A stretch of 64,000 nt of DNA from Sphingomonas trueperi (lineage in GTDB: Bacteria > Pseudomonadota > Alphaproteobacteria > Sphingomonadales > Sphingomonadaceae). The notes below the pieces were generated by a model. The model did not search any database. It was not told the DNA's origin and saw only the letters and a program-made list of their open reading frames with translations. Positions within the stretch are counted from its first letter, which is position 1. Every line of letters starts with the position of its first letter. A program made the position numbers and the translations under genes. This document shows, piece after piece, positions 55,660 to 64,000 of the stretch. The stretch covers positions 62,001 to 126,000 of the forward strand of contig NZ_JAATJB010000009.1 of assembly GCF_011927635.1 (NCBI RefSeq), in the 5' to 3' direction.

Positions 55660-57321
55660 TCAGGAGGCGGTGGCGACGCTGACCGCCGCGCGCGATTCGA
55701 TCTTCTCGGCGAGCAGCTTGTCCCAGTTATAGGGATCGTCGCGGAAGTTCATCGTGCCGTCGCCGCTCGCGAAGGCGGTCCAGTAGAGCAGATAGACCGC
55801 GACCTGGTCGGCATCGGCGAGGCGGACTCGCACCGTCTTGGTGCCTTCCAGCTGCGCGGCGATCGCCTCGGGCTGCCATTCCGGATCGTTCTTGAGCAGC
55901 AGCTCGGCGAGCGGGCCCGGCTTTTCCAGGCGGACGCAGCCATGGCTGTCAAGCCGGCTATAGCTGTTGAAGCCCGACTGGACCGGGGTGTCGTGCAGAT
56001 ACACGGCATACGGGTTGTCGAAATCGAACTTGTAGCGGCCGAGCGCGCTGCGCGGGCCCGATTCCTGCTGCAGGCGGCGATCCGGGCCGGTGCCGATCAC
56101 GCGATAGCCATGCGCCTTCAGATAGGCGGCGCCCTTGGGCCACAGCTCCTTTGCCGCGATGCCGCTCGGCACGTTCCACGGCGGGTTGAGCACGATCGAG
56201 TGGATGCGCGACTGGAGCATCGGCGTCTCGTTGCCCGGGCGGCCGGTGACCGCCTTCATCGAGGCGATCGGGCTATCGCCTTCGAACACGGTCATCACCG
56301 CGGCGGCGATGTTCACCTGGATGCGCTTGGCCGGCAGCGTCTGCGGCAGCCAGCGCCAGCGCTCCATGTTCGCCATGATCTGGCGGACGCGCGCCTCCAC
56401 GGGCACGTTGAGCGCGGCGAGCGTGCCGGTGGAGACGACGCCGGTCGGGCGCAGGCCGTAGCGGCGCTGCGCGCGGAGCACCGCGTCCTGGAGGTTCTGG
56501 TCGAACACGTCGCCGCTGGTCGCGACCTGCTTGTCCTCGACGGCGAGCCGCTTGCGCAGCGCCTTCACGCGCGCGCCGCTGGCACCTTTGGCGAGATCCG
56601 GGCCGGGCGCGAGCTTGGGCCAGCCGCCCGCGGTGAGGATCGCGCGATAGGCGACCAGGCCCTTCTCCAGCCCGTCATAGCCGGCATAGGGCGGCGGGAG
56701 CGAACGGATCCAGGCGGCGAGGCGATCGCGCTTCACGGCATCGGCAAAGCCGGGGGCGGGGTCGAACGGGGCGGGGCGCAGACCCCAGTCGTTGATGAAG
56801 TCGCTCGAATCGAGCCGGCCGGAATGGACCGCGCGGGCATAATCGAGTGCGGCGCGCGCCATGCCGTCGCTGTCATTGGGCAAAGTGACCGTGCTCGTCA
56901 TCCGGCGCAGGCCCTGCGACAGGCCGGCATCGGTGAGCAGCTGGCGCAGCTCGGCGATCTGCCTGGCGCTCAGCGTCGGCAGCGGAGTCGCCGCCACGAT
57001 TGGGGCGGGGGCGAGCGGGGTCGGCTGCACCTGGGGCGGCGCGAGCGTCGGGCGGGGCGTCTGCACCGCCGGCGTCTGGCCCTGCGGTGCCCGCTGCGCG
57101 GGCGTCGCCGCGGGACGCGGTGCCTGCGTGCGCGCTGGCGCCTGGGCCTGGCTCACGGGCGTCGCCACCGGCTGCGCGATCGGGGTCGGGCTCGGCTTGG
57201 GCTTCGGAATCAGCCGGAACTGGGCCATCGCAGGAGAGGCGATCGCGCTTGCCAGCGCCAGTACGGCTACCCCCTTCGTCAGCACCAACTTCGTTCCCAC
57301 CGGCTTCTTCGCTTCGTCCAC
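55660..57321 (-). CDS. L,D-transpeptidase of the YcbB (LdtD) type
   Basis: The 553-residue protein has a signal sequence ending SPAMAQ, a Pro/Gln/Ala-rich linker, and an N-terminal helical domain. A peptidoglycan-binding-like segment follows (KALRKRLAVEDKQ, VLRAQRRYGLRPTG), then the YkuD catalytic domain with YLHDTP and the SHGCVRL motif (Cys near residue 462). It crosslinks peptidoglycan 3-3 in the periplasm. I chose the GTG at 57321 with GGAG at good spacing over a TTG at 57354. Confidence 0.9.
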   Translation of the reverse strand: MDEAKKPVGTKLVLTKGVAVLALASAIASPAMAQFRLIPKPKPSPTPIAQPVATPVSQAQAPARTQAPRPAATPAQRAPQGQTPAVQTPRPTLAPPQVQPTPLAPAPIVAATPLPTLSARQIAELRQLLTDAGLSQGLRRMTSTVTLPNDSDGMARAALDYARAVHSGRLDSSDFINDWGLRPAPFDPAPGFADAVKRDRLAAWIRSLPPPYAGYDGLEKGLVAYRAILTAGGWPKLAPGPDLAKGASGARVKALRKRLAVEDKQVATSGDVFDQNLQDAVLRAQRRYGLRPTGVVSTGTLAALNVPVEARVRQIMANMERWRWLPQTLPAKRIQVNIAAAVMTVFEGDSPIASMKAVTGRPGNETPMLQSRIHSIVLNPPWNVPSGIAAKELWPKGAAYLKAHGYRVIGTGPDRRLQQESGPRSALGRYKFDFDNPYAVYLHDTPVQSGFNSYSRLDSHGCVRLEKPGPLAELLLKNDPEWQPEAIAAQLEGTKTVRVRLADADQVAVYLLYWTAFASGDGTMNFRDDPYNWDKLLAEKIESRAAVSVATAS

Positions 57322-57484
57322 GCGCAATACTCCACTCGCCGCGTCGTTGATCAACGCATCGGCCTATAGGCGATGCCCGCACGAACATGCGAGAAGGAAA
57401 ACCCATCCCCCGCTCAGCTTGACTTTTGCCAACGTTGTCGGGAAGCGTCGCGCCCACACGCCACCAGGGCAGGAGAGGGATTGC

Positions 57485-58813
57485 TTGGCCACCGCACGTT
57501 CGACGCACACCACGCTGGCATTCGCCGCGGTAACAACGCTGTTCTTCGCCTGGGGGTTCATCACCGCGCTGGTGGACCCGCTCGTCGCGGCGGTGAAGGG
57601 CATCTTCACGCTCACCAATCTGCAGGCGCAGGCGAGCGCGTTTGCCTTCTTCTTCGCCTATTTCGTGGTCTCGCTGCCCGCCGCCGCGCTGGTCTCGCGC
57701 CTCAAGGCGGTGCCGTCGATCCTGCTGGCACTCTGCACCATGGCAGTCGCCTGCCTGATCATGCTGACCGCGGCGAACCTCGCCAATTACTGGCTGGTGC
57801 TGCTCGGCCTGTTCGTGCTGGCGAGCGGCATCACCGTGCTGCAGGTCGCCGCCAACCCGCTCGCGGCGGCGCTGGGTGACCCGAAGGGCAGCCATTTCCG
57901 GCTGGTGCTGAGCCAGACCTTCAATTCCTTCGGCACCTTCCTCGCCCCGCTGCTCGGCGCGCATCTGTTCCTCAAGGGCGTCGAGGTGAAGTCGGGCGCG
58001 GTGGTCGATCCGGCGGTCCGCGCCGAGGCGCTGGCCGGCATCGACACCGCCTATCTGTGGATCTGCGGGCTGATCCTCGCGCTCGCGCTGTTCTTCTTTC
58101 TCAGCCGCCGCGTCGTCGGCGATGCCGCGCCCAAGCCGGCTACCACATCGGGTCTGCTCGATGCCTTCTCCTCGCGCTGGGCAATGTTCGGCGCGCTCGG
58201 CATCTTCCTCTATGTCGGCGCCGAAGTGTCGATCGGCACCCAGATGGCGCTGTTCCTCAACGACAACAGCATCTGGGGCCAGTCCGACGCAGCCTTCGGG
58301 GTGCCGATCCTCGGTACGCTGATGGGCAGCGACGGCGTGCACGGCGTGTCGCTCCAGGAGGCCGGCAAGGCCGTCGCCTTCTATTGGGGCGGGGCGATGG
58401 TCGGCCGCGCGCTCGGTTCGCTGCTGCTCACCCGCGTCCGCGCGGACAAGCTGCTCGCGCTGTTCACCGTGATCGCGGCGGCGATGTGCCTCTATGTCGT
58501 CGCGGTCGGCGGCGTCACCGCAGGCTTCGTCGCGCTGTCGATCGGCCTGTTCAACTCGATCATGTTCCCCGTGATCTTCACGCTCACGCTCGAGCGTTCG
58601 GGCGCCAGCGAGGAGGCGACCTCGGGCCTGCTCTGCACCGCGATCGTCGGCGGCGCGCTGCTGCCGCTGCTGGTCGGCAAGGTGGCGGATCTGCACGGCT
58701 ATGCGTTCGCGCTGATCGTGCCCGCGCTCTGCTACGTGGTGCTGTGCGGCTTCGCGATCGCCGCGGGCCGCGCCAAGCCGGTGCGCGCCGGCGGCGGTGC
58801 CTCGCTGCATTGA
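57485..58813 (+). CDS. GluP/FucP-type sugar:H+ symporter
   Basis: This 12-helix MFS protein (442 residues) opens with FFAWGFITALVDPLVAAVKG, the fucose/glucose-galactose permease signature. It has VLQVAANPLAAALGDPKGSHFRLVLSQTFNSFGTF in helix 4-5. The TTG at 57485 after GGAGAGGGA gives a standard start. It probably imports a monosaccharide freed by the GH97 enzyme encoded downstream. Confidence 0.9.
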   Translation: MATARSTHTTLAFAAVTTLFFAWGFITALVDPLVAAVKGIFTLTNLQAQASAFAFFFAYFVVSLPAAALVSRLKAVPSILLALCTMAVACLIMLTAANLANYWLVLLGLFVLASGITVLQVAANPLAAALGDPKGSHFRLVLSQTFNSFGTFLAPLLGAHLFLKGVEVKSGAVVDPAVRAEALAGIDTAYLWICGLILALALFFFLSRRVVGDAAPKPATTSGLLDAFSSRWAMFGALGIFLYVGAEVSIGTQMALFLNDNSIWGQSDAAFGVPILGTLMGSDGVHGVSLQEAGKAVAFYWGGAMVGRALGSLLLTRVRADKLLALFTVIAAAMCLYVVAVGGVTAGFVALSIGLFNSIMFPVIFTLTLERSGASEEATSGLLCTAIVGGALLPLLVGKVADLHGYAFALIVPALCYVVLCGFAIAAGRAKPVRAGGGASLH

Positions 58814-58902
58814 TTGGCAGGGGCCGGGCGAGGGTTTGACGCTTCCGAAGCGTTGCGCCACGCTCGGCCCTAACGACCAACGTCTTCTCCAGGAGAATCG
58901 GG

Positions 58903-59618
<716 letters not shown>

Positions 59619-59622
<4 letters not shown>

Positions 59623-61571
59623 AGCGACTGCTCGGCACGGCGGCGCTGCTGGTCGCGGCTCCGGCCGCCGGGCAGACGCTGGAACTGGTCTCCCCGGACG
59701 GCGCCAACCGCGTGGTGGTGACGCTCGATCGGCAGGGCGTGCCCAACTATACGGTGCAGCGGCGCGGCGAGCTGGTCCTTGCGCCCGCGCCGATCGCGCT
59801 CGATCTCGACCGCGACATGCTCGGCTGGGGCATGGCGGTCACCGGCAGCGAGGCGAGCAGCGCCGATACGCGCTACAAGATCGTCCTCGGCAAGGCCGCC
59901 GAGGGGCGCGATCGCTACAACCAGCGCATCGTCCACCTGCAGGAGCGCGGCGGCGCCAAGCGTCGGATGGACATCATCCTGCGCGCCTATGACGACGGCA
60001 TCGCCTTCCGTATGCTGGTGCCGGTGCAGCCGGCGACCGCCGCGGCGGTGGTGCGCTACGAGCGTACCGGCTTCTATTTCCCGCAGCCCTGGAAATGCTG
60101 GGGCTTCAATGTCGGCCGGTTCGGATCGAGCCACGAAGGCGAGTTCGATCCCGTCGACACCACCCGGCTGCGCGACCACAATCTGTTCGACGTGCCTTTC
60201 GTCTGCGAAACGGGGAAGGGCGCCTTCGCGATCGCCGAGGCCGACCTGATCGACTTCGCCGCGATGTATCTCACGGGCCGCGGCGACGGCGGGCCTGGGC
60301 TGCAGGTGAAGCTGTCGCCCTCGCTCGACGACCCGCGCATCGCCGTGCACACCCGCATCGGCAGCCCGATCGTCACGCCGTGGCGCGTGGTGATGCTCGC
60401 CGACCGGCTCGGCACGCTCCAGGAGTCGACGCTGCTCACCAGCCTCTCCAGCCCGAGCCGGATCGAGGACACCAGCTGGATCCAGCCGGGCCTCACCAGC
60501 TGGGACTGGTGGAGCGGGCCCGTCATCGCGAAGCTTCCCGGCCAGCGCACCACGACGGCGGTGGCCAAGGCGTTCATCGATTTCGCTGCAGCCAACGGCA
60601 TGCCCTACACGATGATCGACGAGGGCTGGTATGCTGGCGCGGGCGGCGGCGGGGTGCGGCGGCCCGGCGTCGATATCACCAAATGGGCCGATGCCATCAA
60701 CCTCCAGGAAGTCGCCGACTATGCCCGCGCGAAGAAGGTGCGGCTGTGGCTCTGGGCGCACTGGCAGGCGCTCGACGAGCAGATGGAGGATGCGCTCGCG
60801 CTCTACGAGAAGCTCGGCGTCGCCGGCATCAAGATCGACTTCATGGAACGCGACGACCAGTGGATGGTCAACTGGTACCAGAAGCTGCTGGGGGCGGCTG
60901 CTCGCCACCATCTGATGGTCGACCTGCACGGTGCCTTCGCACCGCGCGGGCTCACCCGCACCTGGCCCAACTTCGTCACCCAGGAAGGCGTGATGGGCGC
61001 CGAGTACAACAAGTGGAGCACGCGGGCGACCGCGGGCAACGACGTGATGCTCGCCTATACGCGCGGGCTGCTCGGGCCGATGGACTATACGCCGGGCGGC
61101 TTCCGCAACGTGGCGCCCGCCGATTTCCGCATGCGCGGCGACCTGCCGATGGTGCAGTCGACGCGGGCGCACGGGCTGGCGATGTATGTCGTCTTTCTCT
61201 CGCCGCTGCAGGCGGTGGCGGATAGCCCGGACACTTATGCCGCCAGCCCCGCCGGCTTCGACTTCCTTCGCCAGGTGCCGACCAGCTGGGACGAGACGCG
61301 CTTCCTTGCCGGCGAGACGGGTGCGTACATCGTGCTCGCCCGGCGCAAGGGGAAGAGCTGGTATCTCGGCGCGATGAACGACGGGAAGGCGCGGACCGTC
61401 TCCGTGCCGCTCGACTTCCTTGGGCCACGCGGCGCCGAGGCGCGGATCTGGAGCGACGGGGCGGTGCCAGATGCGGTGCAGGTGGAGACCAAGCGCGTGT
61501 CGCGCGACGCGCCGCTGACGCTCACTCTCGCGGCGACGGGCGGGACGGTGGCAGTGCTTCAGGAGCGCTGA
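59619..61571 (+). CDS. Glycoside hydrolase family 97 (alpha-glycosidase)
   Basis: The 650-residue secreted protein (signal to AAGQ) has the GH97 architecture: N-terminal beta-sandwich, a (beta/alpha)8 barrel with YTMIDEGWY, and a C-terminal beta domain. GIKIDFMERDDQWMVNWY has an Asp after KI, which in retaining GH97 enzymes (alpha-galactosidase type) is the nucleophile, whereas the inverting SusB type lacks it. This points to a retaining alpha-galactosidase, by family knowledge only. The start is the GTG at 59619. Confidence 0.88.
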
Positions 61572-61731
61572 TTCGGGCAGTGACTGCCCAGATTCTGCCG
61601 CATTTCGTCGCCGCAATTTCTCCGCTCACCTGCAGTTGCCGCAAAGTTCACCCAGGGTTCATGGCCCGATGGGTCTTTTCGGTCGCATGATTGTTGCAAT
61701 GCAGCGCCCGGAAACCCCGAAGGGGAACGAC

Positions 61732-63585
61732 ATGCCGTTTTTGAAGAGCCCGGCTCGGTTCCTGCTCCACTATGTCACGCGGCGGCCGCTGGCCTTTGCG
61801 CTGCTTGCGCTGCTCGTCGTGGGCGGCGCCTCCAGCGCGGTGGGCGTGCAGTACGCGATGAAGCTGCTGATCGATTCAATGACGGTCGCGGCGCCGTCGC
61901 ACGCGGCGGTGTACTTCGCGCTCGCCGCATTTGTCGGCCTGGTGGCGATCGAGAACGGGCTGGTCCGCGGTGCGGCGATGTTGTTGTGCAACATCACCGT
62001 GGCGAGCGGGGTGCGCATCCGGCTCGACATGTTCCACTATCTGACCGGCCATCATATCGGCTTCTTCCAGAACCAGCGCGGCGGCTCGCTGGGGCACCGC
62101 GTCGGCGCGCTGACCGGTTCGTTCCAGGCGCTCACCCACCGCATCCTGATGGAGATCACGCCCCCGCTGATCGCGTTCGGCGGCGCGCTGCTGATCTTCC
62201 TCGCGATCGACTGGCGCATGGCGGTGGCGATTACCGGCATCTTCGTGGCGGCGAGCACCGGCCTGGTCTTCCTCGGCATGCGCGGCGACAAATATCACAA
62301 GGCCTTTGCCCGCGCGGCCAGCGAGAGCGGCGGCGAGCTGGTCGACCTGGTCGGCAACATCGCCGCGATTAAGTCGTTCGGCGCGCGTCGCCGCGAGTCC
62401 GAGCGGCTCGCCGGCTTCTTCCAGACCGAGGCGGCGGCGCAGAAGCGCGGCTGGATGTTCGTCGAGCGCATCCGCGTCCTGCACGACGTGGCGCTCGTCA
62501 TCCTCGTCGGCGGCGCGCTGGTCTGGGCGGTCGAGCGCTGGATCGCGGGCGGCATCACCGCGGGCGACGTCGTCGTCGTCAGCGCGATGACCTTCCGCAT
62601 GCTCAACGGCTCGCGCGACCTCGCCATGGCGCTGATCGATACCAGCCAGCAGTTCAGCTATCTCCGCGAGACGCTGGAGATCGTCGGCGCCCCCCATGCG
62701 CTGGAAGACGCGCCCGATGCCGTGCCGCTGCAGGCGACCGAGGGTGAAGTGCGGATCGAGGGCCTCACCTTCGGCCACCATCCCGGCCGCCCGGTGCTGC
62801 ACGACCTTTCGCTGGAGGTGGCACCTGGCCAGAAGATCGGCATCGTCGGCCCCTCGGGCGCCGGCAAGTCGACGATCCTCCAGCTCGTCCAGCGCCTGCA
62901 CGATCCGCAGGCGGGTCGAGTGCTGATCGACGGCCAGCCGATCGACCGGGTGACGCAGGACAGCCTGCACCAGGCTGTTGCCGTGGTGCCGCAGGAAGTG
63001 CTGCTGTTCCACCGCTCGATCCTCGAGAATATCCGCTTCGCCCGCCCCGACGCGACCGATGCCGAGGTCCGGGCGGCAGCCGAGGCGGCGCATTGCGCCG
63101 GCTTCATCGCGCTGCTGCCCAAGGGCTATGACACGATCGTCGGCGAGCGCGGCACCAACCTCTCGGGCGGCCAGCGCCAGCGGATCGGCATCGCTCGGGC
63201 CTTCCTCAGCAAGGCACCGATCGTGCTGCTCGACGAGGCCACGTCGGCACTGGACACGGGTTCGGAGATCGAGGTGCAGCAGGCGCTCGACGCGCTGATG
63301 GCGCATCGGACCGTGCTCGCGGTCGCGCACCGCCTGTCGACCGTGGTCGGCTTCGACCGCGTCATCGTGGTCGAGCAGGGGCGGATCGTCGAGGATGGCG
63401 CGCCGCTGTCGCTGCTGCGCGCGGGCGGGGCCTTCCAGCGGCTGTGGGCGCTGCAGGCCGAGGGGCTCGACGCGCCGATCGAGCGCCGCGAATTCCCGCG
63501 CTTCGTCGCCGGTACCGCGCTGCGGATGTTCGGGCTCTCGCCGCGCCCGCCGCTACGGCTGGTCGAGCGGCAGGCGGCCGGATGA
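61732..63585 (+). CDS. ABC transporter, fused permease and ATPase
   Basis: The 617-residue half-transporter has six membrane helices (about 20-310). The nucleotide-binding domain has Walker A GIVGPSGAGKSTILQL, signature NLSGGQRQRIGIARA, Walker B IVLLDEATSALD and a downstream AHRLSTV. It is an exporter of the MsbA/LmrA type with unknown substrate, placed within the sugar locus. The ATG at 61732 follows AAGGGGA; starts further upstream lack a good site. The C-terminal 60 or so residues extend beyond the ATPase. Confidence 0.88.
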   Translation: MPFLKSPARFLLHYVTRRPLAFALLALLVVGGASSAVGVQYAMKLLIDSMTVAAPSHAAVYFALAAFVGLVAIENGLVRGAAMLLCNITVASGVRIRLDMFHYLTGHHIGFFQNQRGGSLGHRVGALTGSFQALTHRILMEITPPLIAFGGALLIFLAIDWRMAVAITGIFVAASTGLVFLGMRGDKYHKAFARAASESGGELVDLVGNIAAIKSFGARRRESERLAGFFQTEAAAQKRGWMFVERIRVLHDVALVILVGGALVWAVERWIAGGITAGDVVVVSAMTFRMLNGSRDLAMALIDTSQQFSYLRETLEIVGAPHALEDAPDAVPLQATEGEVRIEGLTFGHHPGRPVLHDLSLEVAPGQKIGIVGPSGAGKSTILQLVQRLHDPQAGRVLIDGQPIDRVTQDSLHQAVAVVPQEVLLFHRSILENIRFARPDATDAEVRAAAEAAHCAGFIALLPKGYDTIVGERGTNLSGGQRQRIGIARAFLSKAPIVLLDEATSALDTGSEIEVQQALDALMAHRTVLAVAHRLSTVVGFDRVIVVEQGRIVEDGAPLSLLRAGGAFQRLWALQAEGLDAPIERREFPRFVAGTALRMFGLSPRPPLRLVERQAAG

Positions 63586-63703
63586 TCTCCGATGGTTGCA
63601 AACTTGGTACGTTGCATAACTGTTATTGACTGAAACAATCTGTCATGCGACCTTTGCCTTGCATCGGGACGTGTAACGATCCCGAGCCAGGGGAGAGGTA
63701 CGC

Positions 63704-64000
63704 ATGGCAGGTTTTTCGACGCGCATTCGCGTGCGCATCACGTGCGGCTTGGCGGCATTGGCCGCCGCAGGGGCGGGCGGCGTACCTGCCGCCTGGGCAC
63801 AGACCGAACAGCCCGAGGCTAGCATCAGCGATGCGGTGACGCAGGAGATCGTGGTCACCGCGCGGCGTCGCGCCGAGAGCCTGCAGGACACGCCCGTCGC
63901 GATCACCGCGCTCAGCGCCGAGATGCTCGCCGCGCGGCAGATCCAGCAGACCCAGGATCTCGAGCGCGTTACCCCCAGCCTCCAGTTCAAGCCCGCCGGG
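63704..64000 (+). CDS. TonB-dependent receptor, N-terminal part (truncated by window)
   Basis: The first 99 residues are visible: a signal peptide ending PAAWAQ, then EIVVTARRRAESLQDTPVAITALSAEM, the typical TonB box and plug beginning of sphingomonad receptors. GGGGAGAGG precedes the ATG at 63704. The gene continues past the edge. It is presumably the outer-membrane importer of the glycan locus. Confidence 0.92.
   Translation, partial: MAGFSTRIRVRITCGLAALAAAGAGGVPAAWAQTEQPEASISDAVTQEIVVTARRRAESLQDTPVAITALSAEMLAARQIQQTQDLERVTPSLQFKPAG

Overview
The window is GC-rich, tightly packed alphaproteobacterial chromosome. Gene content and order (lon-hupB-tRNA-Val, mfd-sdhE-recG, TonB-dependent receptors, a GH97 sugar locus, a PEP-CTERM protein of the PEPxxWAMM type) point to Sphingomonadaceae, most likely Sphingomonas or a close relative. 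This assignment is inferred from protein families, not from an rRNA gene. Four tRNA genes are present (Val-CAC, His-GUG, Met-CAU, Asn-GUU). I see no rRNA, CRISPR array or intact insertion sequence.

1-6.3 kb: an interrupted isoprenylcysteine-methyltransferase-like gene at the edge, an M1 aminopeptidase, Lon with a sigma-32-like promoter, HU, tRNA-Val with a strong terminator, and a DMT exporter. 6.4-13.1 kb: a probable phosphate-starvation locus. Two candidate Pho boxes flank a beta-helix lipoprotein, a TonB-dependent receptor, a prolyl-4-hydroxylase-like oxygenase and a GspE-like protein whose ATPase motifs are degenerate. 13.1-25.6 kb: tRNA-His, an amino-acid dehydrogenase, a GDT1/TMEM165 exporter behind a yybP-ykoY (Mn2+) riboswitch, the cytochrome c maturation operon ccmCDEFGHI, a decayed radical-SAM/SPASM gene, alanine dehydrogenase with a divergent Lrp regulator, Kup, and a 2H phosphoesterase.

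25.6-33.5 kb: an accessory island starting at tRNA-Met. It carries an integrase broken by a single nonsense codon, a PEP-CTERM protein, a phage tail-completion-like remnant, and a minus-strand cluster (two DUF2589 or DUF2589-like proteins, a zinc ribbon, a DUF4157 HExxH protein with an unknown C-terminal domain) downstream of a LuxR-type quorum-sensing regulator. About 1.2 kb with no convincing gene follows, before tRNA-Asn.

33.6-57.3 kb: housekeeping and signalling genes. These are nadK, moaA, a GGDEF/EAL protein, a globin-coupled chemoreceptor, mfd, sdhE, recG, a PilZ protein, tyrS, an MgtC-like protein, a DOMON-like protein, a NamZ/DUF1343 protein, a nucleotidyltransferase-like membrane protein, a DUF2336 protein paired with a histidine-kinase-like protein lacking the phospho-acceptor His, small envelope proteins, and an L,D-transpeptidase. 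57.4-64 kb: a carbohydrate-use locus with a GluP/FucP sugar transporter, an SGNH hydrolase, GH97, an ABC exporter and the start of a TonB-dependent receptor.

The best candidates for undescribed biology are the Pho-box cluster with its pseudo-GspE, and the LuxR/DUF2589/DUF4157 cluster in the island. All functional calls come from reading the sequence. No database search was run.
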